This document shows, one piece after another, positions 1 through 7,570 of a stretch of 64,000 nucleotides of DNA. The DNA is from Paenibacillus macerans. Lineage in GTDB: Bacteria; Bacillota; Bacilli; Paenibacillales; Paenibacillaceae. The DNA lies in the NCBI RefSeq assembly GCF_900454495.1, contig NZ_UGSI01000001.1, positions 992,001 to 1,056,000 on the forward strand. The letters are read 5' to 3'. The translations under genes were made by a program, and so were the position numbers. Each line of letters begins with the position of its first letter. Within the stretch, counting starts at the first letter, position 1. Below the pieces are notes generated by a model. It did no database searches and was not told where the DNA came from. It saw nothing but the letters and a program-made list of their open reading frames with translations.

Positions 1-791
1 TGCTCGCCGTTTCCGGCGCCTTGATGCAGGGAATTACCAGAAATCCGCTGGCCTCGCCTTCCATAATGGGGATTTCGGACGGTTCGGCGTTTGCGGTCAC
101 CTTGTGCATGGCGTTTATGCCGGGAACGACGAACATGGGGATGATCGGGTATTCCCTGGCCGGCTCGGCGCTAGGCGCGTGTCTCGTGTTCGGCTTGTCC
201 AGGGTGCTGCCCGGCGGTTCCTCCCCCGTCATGCTGGCGGTGCTGGGCACGCTTTTGGGCACTTTTCTCGGCGGGGTGTCCCAGGCCTTGGCCAGTTATT
301 TTCAGGTATCGCAAAATATCAGCTTCTGGTACAACGCCCGGCTGCACGATATCGCACCGGAAATGCTGTGGCTGGCCGTTCCTTTCGGGATCTTCGGACT
401 GCTGCTCGCCCTGCTCTTGGCCCGTCCGGTAACGGCGCTTGCGTTGGGGGATGAGCTGGCGTCGGAATTGGGGCTGAACGTCAAGCTGATCAAAGCGGCG
501 GCAATGCTCGGCGTCGTCGTCATGACCGGCGCCGCCGTGGCGATCGCGGGGAAAATCGCCTTTGTCGGTTTGATCATGCCGCATATTACGCGGCTTTTGG
601 TAGGGCCGGATTACCGGAGGGTGATTCCGTTTGCGGCGCTGCTTGGCGCTTTGTTTTTAGCTTGGTGCGATTTGCTCAGCCGCTTTCTGAATCCGCCGTT
701 CGAGGTGCCGGTCGGCGTCGTTACCGCGCTGTTTGGCGTGCCTTATTTCCTCTACTTGATCAAGACGAGAGGAGGGGAAAGAAGTGAGTAG
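1..791 (+). CDS. feuB: Ferric-siderophore ABC permease, FeuB-like (5' truncated by window edge)
   Basis: Inner-membrane permease half of a BtuCD-type iron-siderophore importer. The gene enters the window already open (codons in frame from base 3), so about 70 N-terminal residues are missing. Visible are the FecCD hallmark MQGITRNPLASPSIMGI near the start, many hydrophobic helices, and the conserved GKIAFVGLIMPHITRLLVG segment that contacts the ATPase. It overlaps the next permease by 8 bases, so both are translated together. The order permease-permease-esterase equals B. subtilis feuB-feuC-ybbA, which imports bacillibactin/enterobactin; the binding protein FeuA would lie upstream, outside the window. 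Family is certain, the substrate is inferred. Confidence 0.88.
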   Translation, partial: LAVSGALMQGITRNPLASPSIMGISDGSAFAVTLCMAFMPGTTNMGMIGYSLAGSALGACLVFGLSRVLPGGSSPVMLAVLGTLLGTFLGGVSQALASYFQVSQNISFWYNARLHDIAPEMLWLAVPFGIFGLLLALLLARPVTALALGDELASELGLNVKLIKAAAMLGVVVMTGAAVAIAGKIAFVGLIMPHITRLLVGPDYRRVIPFAALLGALFLAWCDLLSRFLNPPFEVPVGVVTALFGVPYFLYLIKTRGGERSE

Positions 792-1812
792 GCCTTATTC
801 TTCGGCGCGGTTTTGGCTGGTGTTTTCCGTCTGTTGCGGCCTTGCGTTATGCGGGATGTACCTCGGCCTCACAAACGGGTCGTTTGACCTGTCGGTTCGC
901 GATGTCTTCGGGACGCTGCTCCGCATCGATCCGCAGCGGGACCGCGACCTGGTCATCTTCGAATTCCGGCTGCCGCGGATCGTGATCGGCGCTTTGGTCG
1001 GCTGCGGGCTTGGCGTGGCCGGCGCCGCGCTGCAGGGGATTACGCGAAATCCGCTCGCCGATCCCGGCATTTTGGGCATTCATGCCGCGGCGGGTACGGC
1101 GGTGGTTTTGTTTATGTTTTTTGTGCAGGGGACGGTGAATGGCGGCGGTTTCGGCTCGGTTTTATCGATGCCGCTGTTTGGCTGGATCGGCGGTCTCGCC
1201 GCGGCAACGCTGCTCTATTTCTTTTCCGGCCGGAATGGAATCATCGACCCCCAGCGCTTGATCCTCGTCGGCATCGCGCTTGGCTCGGGCTTTGGCGCCA
1301 TTACATTGTACGTATCCCTGAAGATGAATCCCCAGGATTTCGAAATGGCCACGGTCTGGCTGACGGGCAGCATATACGGCGCCAGCTGGGAGCAGGTGTT
1401 GACGACGCTGCCGTGGCTGCTGGTGCTCATCCCGGTCATTTGGCGCAAAGCGGGCGTGCTCGACATGATGCAGTTGCATGAGACGAGCGTTATCGGCCTG
1501 GGCGTCCGGGCGGGAGCAGAGCGGCAGTGGCTGCTCGTTTGCAGCATCGGGCTTGTCAGCGCCTGTGTAGCGGTGTCGGGCAGCATCGGCTTTGTCGGGC
1601 TGATCGCCCCGCATATCGCTCGGCGGCTGGTCGGCATCCACTACCGCTATGTGATTCCCGCCTGCGGCGCGATCGGGATGGCGATGGTCATCATCGGCGA
1701 CTTGATCGGCAGGACGGTGTTTGCGCCGGTGGAGTTGCCCGTGGGCATCGTCATCTCGATCATCGGGGTGCCTTATTTCGTTTACCAATTATATCGGGCA
1801 AGAAGAAGTTAG
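784..1812 (+). CDS. feuC: Ferric-siderophore ABC permease, FeuC-like
   Basis: Second permease of the FecCD family, 342 residues, the usual length. GTG start inside the end of the preceding gene, with GAGGGGAAAG just before it. Motifs seen: LRIDPQ and FRLPRIVIGALVG near residues 48-75, LQGITRNPLADPGILGI near 83-100, LKMNPQDFEMA mid-protein, SIGFVGLIAPHIARRLVG near 265-285, and GVPYFVYQL at the C-terminus. These match the FeuC pattern closely, including the SLKM-PQD stretch. It should pair with the upstream permease as a heterodimer. No ATPase gene follows; Feu systems borrow the ATPase YusV in Bacillus, which would explain the absence. Confidence 0.9.
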   Translation: MSRPYSSARFWLVFSVCCGLALCGMYLGLTNGSFDLSVRDVFGTLLRIDPQRDRDLVIFEFRLPRIVIGALVGCGLGVAGAALQGITRNPLADPGILGIHAAAGTAVVLFMFFVQGTVNGGGFGSVLSMPLFGWIGGLAAATLLYFFSGRNGIIDPQRLILVGIALGSGFGAITLYVSLKMNPQDFEMATVWLTGSIYGASWEQVLTTLPWLLVLIPVIWRKAGVLDMMQLHETSVIGLGVRAGAERQWLLVCSIGLVSACVAVSGSIGFVGLIAPHIARRLVGIHYRYVIPACGAIGMAMVIIGDLIGRTVFAPVELPVGIVISIIGVPYFVYQLYRARRS

Positions 1813-1824
1813 GAGGGGGCCATC

Positions 1825-2751
1825 ATGAATCAGACGCTGGAGAAACAGCCGTTTTGTATCCCCGGGGCTAAGCAATGGAAAATGAAGAGCCGCGGCGGAC
1901 GCGATTACCGCATCATGCTGTGGAAGCCGGACGGGCCGGCCCCTGAGGGCGGCTTCCCGGCGATTTATTTGCTCGACGCCAACGCCTGTTTTGGGGCGAT
2001 GGCGGAGGCGGTGCGCATGCATGCGCGCGGACCCCATCGGCTGGAAGCTTCCGCCGTCGTCGGCATCGGGTATGAGACGGATCAGCCGTTTGACACGGAC
2101 GCCCGTTTCTACGATTTTACGATCCATGCTGATCATGAGGAGCTGCCGCAGCGCCCGATTGATGTACCGTGGCCGCAAACCGGGGGAGCGGAGCAGTTCC
2201 TGGCGTTTATCGAAGAGGAGTTAAAACCGCTTGTCGAGCGGGAGGTGCCGATTAACCGCACCCGTCAAACGTTGTTCGGCCACTCGCTGGGCGGCTGGCT
2301 GGTGCTTTACACGCTGTTTACGCGGTCCCGGGCTTTTCAATATTATGCCGCCGGAAGCCCGTCGATCTGGTGGAAAAATCGCTGTATCGTGCCGGTCGCG
2401 GAACACTTGATTCGGCAATGGAGGGAAGCGGCGGGGCCGGGGCCGGCCTCAGATGATGGTTTCGCCGGGGATTCCCCGGTAACCGTGAACTCCCCGGCAG
2501 GGGAGGCGAAGCCGCCCAGCGGGCTTTATCTTGGCGTCGGCAGCCTGGAAAAGTCGCATATGATCGAAGACGCCAAAGCATTGTACGAACGGTTGAATAC
2601 CGCCGGCATCCCCGGGTTCCGCGTATCCTACACATGTTTCGCGGAGGAAACCCATCTATCGGTACTGTTTCCGTTTATCGTCCGGGTGATTCGCGATACG
2701 CTGAAGCCATGCGTTGGGGAAACATTAAGCTTGCCGCCGCGGTTACCGTGA
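1825..2751 (+). CDS. Siderophore-esterase-like alpha/beta hydrolase (putative esterase family, YbbA/IroE-like)
   Basis: Cytoplasmic alpha/beta hydrolase of the enterochelin-esterase/IroE type (Esterase D superfamily), 308 residues. The nucleophile elbow is GHSLGG near residue 152, preceded by the typical VPINRTRQTLFGHSLGG context, and a late histidine (ETHLSVLF) fits the catalytic His. The start has AGGAGGGGG 6-13 bases upstream, directly after the feuC stop, so it belongs to the same operon. Known relatives hydrolyse the trilactone backbone of imported ferric enterobactin/bacillibactin to free the iron; that role here is inferred from position. A low-complexity proline/glycine-rich insert (about residues 208-235) is unusual. 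Confidence 0.82.
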   Translation: MNQTLEKQPFCIPGAKQWKMKSRGGRDYRIMLWKPDGPAPEGGFPAIYLLDANACFGAMAEAVRMHARGPHRLEASAVVGIGYETDQPFDTDARFYDFTIHADHEELPQRPIDVPWPQTGGAEQFLAFIEEELKPLVEREVPINRTRQTLFGHSLGGWLVLYTLFTRSRAFQYYAAGSPSIWWKNRCIVPVAEHLIRQWREAAGPGPASDDGFAGDSPVTVNSPAGEAKPPSGLYLGVGSLEKSHMIEDAKALYERLNTAGIPGFRVSYTCFAEETHLSVLFPFIVRVIRDTLKPCVGETLSLPPRLP

Positions 2752-2781
2752 TACGCCCGAGCCCGCCAGCCTAGCCGGAAC

Positions 2782-3036
2782 TCTAACGGTTGCCGCAGCG
2801 GCTATTTGCCGAAAAAAGACCTTTTCGAAATTCTAACGGTTGCCAGCGCCGTTATTTGCCTGAATCCAAGCAAAAATTACGGTTTTCGGCGAAATAAGCT
2901 CCATGGCAACCGTTACAGTTTGAAATCAACGGTATTAGAACAAATAGCGCTTGTGGCAACCGTTAGAATATTGGTGTAGCTAGAAAATGTATCTTGTCAG
3001 ATTTAATGCAACGCTAGTGCCAGGGCAACCGTTAGA
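2782..3036. repeat. Intergenic array of five copies of a 27-bp motif (TCTAACGGTTGCC type)
   Basis: The 744-base gap between 2752 and 3495 contains five copies of a motif beginning TCTAACGGTTGCC and ending near TTATTTG. Two are in direct orientation (2782-2808, 2832-2858, exactly 50 apart) and three inverted (2891-2917, 2941-2967, about 3010-3036; the first two again 50 apart). A second short unit, AGATTT-N-TGC..CGCTAG, occurs at about 3000 and 3050. Copies differ mainly in the central bases. No coding potential is visible. This looks like a Paenibacillus-type intergenic repeat; function unknown. The rest of the gap (3080-3420) holds nothing recognised. Confidence 0.75.
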
Positions 3037-3450
3037 ACGGTTCTAGGTTCAGATTTGTTGCGGCGCTAGCGACTTTTGTCCAGTACTTTGGAAATCCGCG
3101 ATTCACACATCCCCCGTGCAACACTTCATCACGCTTGATATACAACACCTTTTACTACTCCCTGTGCTATTCTCAGTGTTACGTCCTGTACCTATGCCCT
3201 GTACTGCGCCCCGCCTTTCTTCGGTATAACCGCCCGCCTCACAGGCTTCTCGCCAACCGCTTTTCAGACTAAATTTTGTATCGGCGCAACCTTCCCCCTC
3301 TTTTTTATACTTTTTTAAGTATTCGTTTAGAGATGTTTTAGACCTGACGGTTATGCTTAGTGACAGGAAGTTCAGTCAGGCGTGCCGCGCTTCCGAACAT
3401 CCGATAGAAGAATGCGCTTATAAGGTCTGGTGCTTTGGTGGAAGTTACTA

Positions 3451-3472
3451 TATAATTTTTAGCGGGCTAAAA
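3451..3472 (+). promoter_or_regulatory. -10 box with adjoining palindrome ahead of the exporter operon
   Basis: TATAAT at 3451-3456 is followed at once by TTTTAGC-GG-GCTAAAA (3457-3472), a perfect 7-bp inverted repeat around the expected transcription start. A matching -35 is not clear (best TGCTTT, short spacer). The gene start is at 3496. A repressor operator is the simplest reading. Confidence 0.4.
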
Positions 3473-3495
3473 TTTATATACAAGCGAGGGATGAC

Positions 3496-4545
3496 ATGGC
3501 TGCCATTGAAGTGCGCGACTTGCGCAAGACGTTTAAAGTGCAGAAAAACCGCGAAGGCCTCAAAGGGGCCTTTCTTGATTTGTTCAAGAGGGAGTACAAC
3601 GAAGTGGCCGCCGTTAAAGATATTTCTTTTCAGATTCCGGAAGGGGAGATCTGCGGATATATTGGGGAAAACGGGGCCGGGAAGTCGACGACGATCAAAA
3701 TGCTGACCGGCATTTTGGTGCCGACTTCGGGACATTTGAAGGTAGGGGGCTTTGTGCCTTATGAGGAGCGCGAGAAATTCGTGCAGCATATCGGCGTCGT
3801 GTTCGGGCAGCGCAGCCAGCTGTGGTGGGACATCGGCGTAATCGAATCGTTTGAGCTGCTGCGCAAGGTGTACCGCGTGCCGCAGGCCGATTACAAGAAG
3901 CGGCTCGACGAGCTGGTGGAACGGCTGCAGCTGCAGGAGCTGCTGAACCGCCCGGTGCGCAAGCTGAGCCTGGGGCAGCGGATGCGCTGCGAGCTCGTGG
4001 CCGCGCTGCTGCACAACCCGTCGATCGTGTTCCTCGACGAACCGACGATCGGCTTGGACATCGTGGTCAAATCGGAAATCCGCGATTTCCTGAAAGACAT
4101 GAACCGCGAGCACGGAACGACGATTTTGCTGACCACGCATGATTTGCAGGACATCGAGGCGCTGTGCTCCCGGGTCATCATGCTCGACGACGGCCGGATC
4201 ATTTACGACGGCGGCCTGGAGGAACTCAAAAACCGCTGGGGGACAGGCAGGGAGGTGCTGTTCCAATTCGGGATGGCGACCAAGCTGGATCAGCTCCGGT
4301 CCTGGACCGGTTCGCTGCCGGTCGTTTGGACGGCGGAAAACGATTTGAACGCCAAGGTTTGGATTCCCCTCGACATCGGCGTGTCCGAGGTGCTGGGGCA
4401 AGTCGTCGGCAAAGCGGACATCACCGATATCAAAATCATCGAGACGAACACCGACGAAATCGTGCGCAGCATCTACCAGGCCGGTTCGGCGGAGAAAAAA
4501 CCGGACGAGCCGGCCGAAAGCGAAGGTGCGGTGGTCCATGTCTAA
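3496..4545 (+). CDS. ABC-2 type exporter, ATP-binding protein
   Basis: Cytoplasmic ATPase, 349 residues. Walker A GENGAGKSTT near residue 57, signature LSLGQRMRCEL near 157, Walker B VFLDEPTIGLD near 177, and the switch histidine in LLTTHD near 212. The long stretch after the nucleotide-binding domain (about 240-349) is the usual C-terminal extension of ABC-2 drug/antibiotic-type ATPases. ATG start with AGCGAGGG upstream. It is followed, overlapping by 8 bases, by two different membrane proteins, giving a complete heterodimeric exporter. This set (ATPase plus two PF06182-type permeases) is often annotated as a multidrug or viologen-type exporter; the substrate cannot be read from sequence. 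Confidence 0.9.
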   Translation: MAAIEVRDLRKTFKVQKNREGLKGAFLDLFKREYNEVAAVKDISFQIPEGEICGYIGENGAGKSTTIKMLTGILVPTSGHLKVGGFVPYEEREKFVQHIGVVFGQRSQLWWDIGVIESFELLRKVYRVPQADYKKRLDELVERLQLQELLNRPVRKLSLGQRMRCELVAALLHNPSIVFLDEPTIGLDIVVKSEIRDFLKDMNREHGTTILLTTHDLQDIEALCSRVIMLDDGRIIYDGGLEELKNRWGTGREVLFQFGMATKLDQLRSWTGSLPVVWTAENDLNAKVWIPLDIGVSEVLGQVVGKADITDIKIIETNTDEIVRSIYQAGSAEKKPDEPAESEGAVVHV

Positions 4546-5341
4546 CACCTTAGGAGCTTACATCGATTTTATCCGCATCCGTTTTTTGACCATGCTGGCC
4601 TATCGGGTGAATTATTATTCGGGCATTTTGATTTATACGCTGAACATCGGGGTTTATTATTTTACGTGGAAAGCGATCTATGGCGGGGGTGGGGAACTCG
4701 GTGGCTTTACCGCCTCGCAAATGACCACGTATCTGGCCGTATCGTGGATGGCCCGCGCGTTTTATTTCAACAATCTCGACCGGGAAATTTCCACGGATAT
4801 CCGCGACGGCAGCATCGCCATCCAGTTTATCCGCCCTTATAACTATTTGATGGTAAAAATGATGCAGGGCCTCGGTGAAGGGATGTTTCGCTTCATGATG
4901 CTCATGATCCCCGGCATGGCCATCGCCATGCTGCTGTATCCGGTGAAGCTGCCGACGGCGCCTTCCGCCTGGGCGGGTTTCCTCGTGATGCTGTTTTTCA
5001 GCTTTCTGATCAATTCGCAGCTCAACGTGATTACCGGGCTAATGGCTTTTTTCGTGGAAAACAACGAAGGCTTCATGCGCATGAAACGCGTCGTCGTCGA
5101 CCTGTTTTCGGGGCTCATCATTCCGATCAGCCTGTTTCCATCCTGGCTTTCGGGGATCATGAATTACCTGCCGTTTCAGGCGATCACCTATTTGCCGGGC
5201 TCCGTGTTTACGGGCCGGATTCAAGGCGCCTCGATCTGGAGCGTGCTGGGCATTCAGGTCGTCTGGTTCGTGATTTTGCTGATTCCGATGGTCTGGTTGT
5301 ACCGCGCGTCGCGGCGGCGCCTGTTCGTTCAAGGAGGTTGA
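4538..5341 (+). CDS. ABC-2 family permease (PF06182-like), first subunit
   Basis: Integral membrane protein of 267 residues with about six hydrophobic segments. The ATG at 4538 was preferred to the upstream GTG at 4526 because it gives the family-typical N-terminus MSNTLGAYIDF and lies a few bases after AAGGTG. It carries the conserved family segments TTYLAVSWMARAF and DIRDGSIAIQFIRPYNY. Translationally coupled to the ATPase (8-base overlap) and followed 7 bases later by the partner permease. Forms half of the transmembrane channel of the exporter. Confidence 0.85.
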   Translation: MSNTLGAYIDFIRIRFLTMLAYRVNYYSGILIYTLNIGVYYFTWKAIYGGGGELGGFTASQMTTYLAVSWMARAFYFNNLDREISTDIRDGSIAIQFIRPYNYLMVKMMQGLGEGMFRFMMLMIPGMAIAMLLYPVKLPTAPSAWAGFLVMLFFSFLINSQLNVITGLMAFFVENNEGFMRMKRVVVDLFSGLIIPISLFPSWLSGIMNYLPFQAITYLPGSVFTGRIQGASIWSVLGIQVVWFVILLIPMVWLYRASRRRLFVQGG

Positions 5342-5348
5342 GAACAAC

Positions 5349-6134
5349 ATGTATTATTTAGGCCTCATTGGCGAATATTTGAAAAATTATATGAAAACCC
5401 GGTTGACCTATCGCGCGGATTTTTGGGTGGAGGTCATTTCCGATTTGCTGTTCCAGGCGACAAACCTGATCTTCATTTTCGTCATCTTCATGCATACCGA
5501 CAGCCTCGGCGGGTGGAGCGAAAGCGAAGTGGTGTTTGTTTACGGCTTTTTTATGGTGCCGTTTGGGGTGTTCAGCTGCTTCGTCAACATGTGGAACTTT
5601 AGCGAACGTTATATCGTCAAAGGCGAAATGGACCGGATCATGACCCGGCCGGCCTACAACCTGTTCCAGATCTTCCTGGAAAACGTCGATCCGCCGGCGC
5701 TCGTCGGCTCGATCATCGGCCTAATCATCATGGGCGTCAGCGGGGGGCAATTGGGCCTTGATTTTGAGTGGTGGACAATCCCGGCCCTGATTCTGTTCAC
5801 ATTAAGCGCGGTTGCCATTTACACCGGGATTTACACGACGCTGACCTCGCTGTCGTTTTATTCCGACGCGCCGACCGGCATTTTGCCGCTGATGTACAAC
5901 GTGCAGGGGTATGGCCGGTATCCGGTGACGATTTACAACCGGGCGATTCAAGTGCTGCTGACCTGGATTTTGCCGTTCGCTTTCGTCGGCGTTTATCCGG
6001 CTTCGCTGTTTTTGCACCGGGAGGAGATGCAGATGATGGCTTGGCTCACTCCGGTCGTTGGCGCGGTTTTCCTGGCGATCGGCATCACCGCTTGGAACTA
6101 CGGCGTGAAGCGGTACCGGGGAGCGGGGTCTTAA
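5349..6134 (+). CDS. ABC-2 family permease (PF06182-like), second subunit
   Basis: Integral membrane protein of 261 residues, paralogous in layout to the preceding permease: short cytoplasmic start (YLKNYMKTRLTYRADFWVEV), then six hydrophobic segments and the family motif VKGEMDRIMTRPAYNLFQ. RBS AAGGAGG 10-16 bases before ATG. Last gene of the exporter operon. No clear terminator directly follows; the next strong hairpin is at 6537, beyond a repeat element that may have inserted between gene and terminator. Confidence 0.85.
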   Translation: MYYLGLIGEYLKNYMKTRLTYRADFWVEVISDLLFQATNLIFIFVIFMHTDSLGGWSESEVVFVYGFFMVPFGVFSCFVNMWNFSERYIVKGEMDRIMTRPAYNLFQIFLENVDPPALVGSIIGLIIMGVSGGQLGLDFEWWTIPALILFTLSAVAIYTGIYTTLTSLSFYSDAPTGILPLMYNVQGYGRYPVTIYNRAIQVLLTWILPFAFVGVYPASLFLHREEMQMMAWLTPVVGAVFLAIGITAWNYGVKRYRGAGS

Positions 6135-6147
6135 CTTTTGCCTGTAA

Positions 6148-6510
6148 GAGGTTGTTCAAAAAGTCATCTTTTGAAGATATAAAATGCAAAACCATCCGTG
6201 CAGCACTTCTTTATATCGCAAGAAAAACTTCATCTTAAGGCGGTCTGTCTTCTGAGAATGTACATCGATAAAGTTTTTCTTATCACGAAGCAGGTCGTGA
6301 AGTGGTCTCGACATCGAATCTTGAATTCAGCCGGGCCAAGCATATGCTTCCGAAGCATGTTTCTTACGGAAACATTTCAGGCGCTCACGTACCCAAACGT
6401 ACGCTCCGCTCCTGACGTCGCTAGCTTTATCCAACCTAAAGCGTTATGAAAAAACGCATATCGTAAGCATAAGCTTCGGTGCTGAAAAGCCGGCTTTTTG
6501 AACACGCACT
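6148..6510. repeat. MITE-like intergenic element with terminal inverted repeats
   Basis: The ends are inverted copies: GAGGTTGTTCAAAAAG at the left and CTTTTTGAACACGC at the right (matching over GTTCAAAAAG). Inside are several imperfect hairpins (around 6340-6375) and no convincing reading frame. Sequences with this GTTGTTCAAAAAG end are common between Paenibacillus genes from memory. A small non-autonomous element is the likely identity; target-site duplication is not evident. Confidence 0.55.
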
Positions 6511-6536
6511 AGAAGCGAATATGTCATTCGGAAAAG

Positions 6537-6577
6537 CCGGATTATTGGTTATTCGTAACCAGTAATCCGGTTTTTTT
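6537..6577 (+). terminator. Strong intrinsic terminator
   Basis: Stem CCGGATTA-T-TGGTTA with loop TTCG and the matching arm, followed by seven T. It probably ends the exporter operon, displaced by the element at 6148-6510. Confidence 0.85.
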
Positions 6578-6680
6578 AGCCTTGACCAAAACAGAAAAAC
6601 ACCGCTGCCTATTTATTTCACCTTATGAGCTGGGAGGATGGCGGAAAAAAATGTGCTTGGATCGGCCTAGCTCTGACCAT

Positions 6681-6860
6681 GAATTGCAAATCATACAACT
6701 GACTTTATATCCATTTACCCAATCAATCGTTTAATTGTATTTCATACAGGTATTTCCTCGTCTCTTTGCTGCTGTTCGAAATATAGCGTAGGAATTGCAG
6801 GTTTTACATTTAATCAAGCGTTGTGGCAGCATTTCCGGATAAGTAAATGTATATTTTGCA
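6681..6860. repeat. Four-motif intergenic repeat, copy 1 (homologous to 25640-25819)
   Basis: On the minus strand four 17-bp units fit TGYANRANNTRCANTTM (6681-6697, 6732-6748, 6792-6808, 6844-6860), spaced 51, 60 and 52. The whole stretch from about 6600 to 6870 aligns with 25565-25835, including the non-motif spacers. No coding potential. See the second copy. Confidence 0.75.
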
Positions 6861-6897
6861 ACTATCTCTTCCAGTTCTCGGCGGGGCTGTATATAGT

Positions 6898-6937
6898 TGT
6901 AATGACTTTGTAACCGCCAGTGTAACCATTCTGTAAG
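6898..6937 (+). promoter_or_regulatory. Four TGTAA direct repeats at 11-12 bp spacing (WalR/PhoP-like box)
   Basis: TGTAA occurs at 6898, 6909, 6921 and 6932. The first pair, TGTAAT-N5-TGTAAC, satisfies the WalR consensus TGTWAH-N5-TGTWAH; read on the other strand the same block is a TTACA series with 11-bp period as in PhoP boxes. It lies 60-100 bases ahead of the winged-helix gene, with a TATTAT-like -10 near 6955. Confidence 0.55.
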
Positions 6938-6998
6938 GACAAGTCGCTCTCTTTTATATTATTCTAATAATTGGAAAATAGAGAGAGGAAACAAGAAT

Positions 6999-7316
6999 AT
7001 GAACCTGACAATCCATAAGTTGCCCCTTGGAAGAGACAGTTATATTGACTTTGATAAGTCTATTTTCATGAAAAATGATCTGCCATGTGCTTTATCACAT
7101 AGCGAGATTCTGTTGTTAACACGATTAACAGAGAACTTAGGTCATATCGTTCGGTATAATGAGCTTTTATCTGTACTTTTTACTGAAATAAGCGTAAGTG
7201 ATTTGCAGGTGTACATAAGTCGATTGAGGAAGAAAATTGAAGTAAATCCAATAAAACCAAAATATTTAATTTCAATAAAAGGCATCGGATATATGCTAAC
7301 GGCAAATAGGGAATAG
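6999..7316 (+). CDS. Stand-alone OmpR/PhoB-type winged-helix DNA-binding protein
   Basis: 105 residues made only of the transcriptional regulatory C-terminal domain of response regulators: LSHSEILLLTRLTENLGHIV corresponds to helix 1-2, VSDLQVYISRLRKKIE to the recognition helix, and YLISIKGIGYML to the C-terminal beta hairpin. There is no receiver domain and no kinase gene beside it. ATG with AGAGAGGAAAC upstream. It is flanked by direct repeats upstream and an inverted repeat downstream, both plausible targets, suggesting autoregulation and control of the secreted protein at 7571. Distinctly AT-rich compared with the exporter genes. Function inferred from the domain only. Confidence 0.8.
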   Translation: MNLTIHKLPLGRDSYIDFDKSIFMKNDLPCALSHSEILLLTRLTENLGHIVRYNELLSVLFTEISVSDLQVYISRLRKKIEVNPIKPKYLISIKGIGYMLTANRE

Positions 7317-7323
7317 GCATTTT

Positions 7324-7377
7324 TGTCGAATAACTTGAATGATTGAAAGAAATTCGACATGAAATGGTTGTTATAAT
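7324..7377 (+). promoter_or_regulatory. Perfect 8-bp inverted repeat followed by a -10 box
   Basis: TGTCGAAT (7324-7331) and ATTCGACA (7352-7359) are exact inverse complements 20 bases apart, and TATAAT follows at 7372-7377. A -35 is not obvious, which would suit an activated promoter for the 7571 gene. The 7378-7570 stretch contains a 65-codon open frame from 7422 that I do not trust. Confidence 0.45.
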
Positions 7378-7570
7378 GAACGTGAAATAAATAACAGGAG
7401 ATGTAGAAAATGGGGTGATCTATGAAAAACTCATTAGCTGTAACTTTTGGTAGAAACCATTTGTTAATGTGGTGTAGGTGTCTTTTGCTTACTAGGAGAG
7501 AATTGCAAGCTGTTCGCAACATCATGAAAAGCCCGAGGCGTCGAAACTCAAATAAAGGAGATGCAGCAAA

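Noticed and set aside
1..2751. Vitamin B12 (BtuC) importer instead of siderophore importer
   Set aside because: The SLKM-PQD segment and the trailing esterase match Feu-type systems; no cobalamin riboswitch or Cbi genes nearby.
2782..3036. CRISPR array
   Set aside because: Repeats are imperfect, occur in both orientations and have unequal spacers; no cas genes.
3448..4548. Long open frame on the minus strand opposite the exporter ATPase (366 codons)
   Set aside because: It mirrors a gene with complete Walker motifs, is full of Arg/His/Gln as expected for an antisense shadow, and has no ribosome site.
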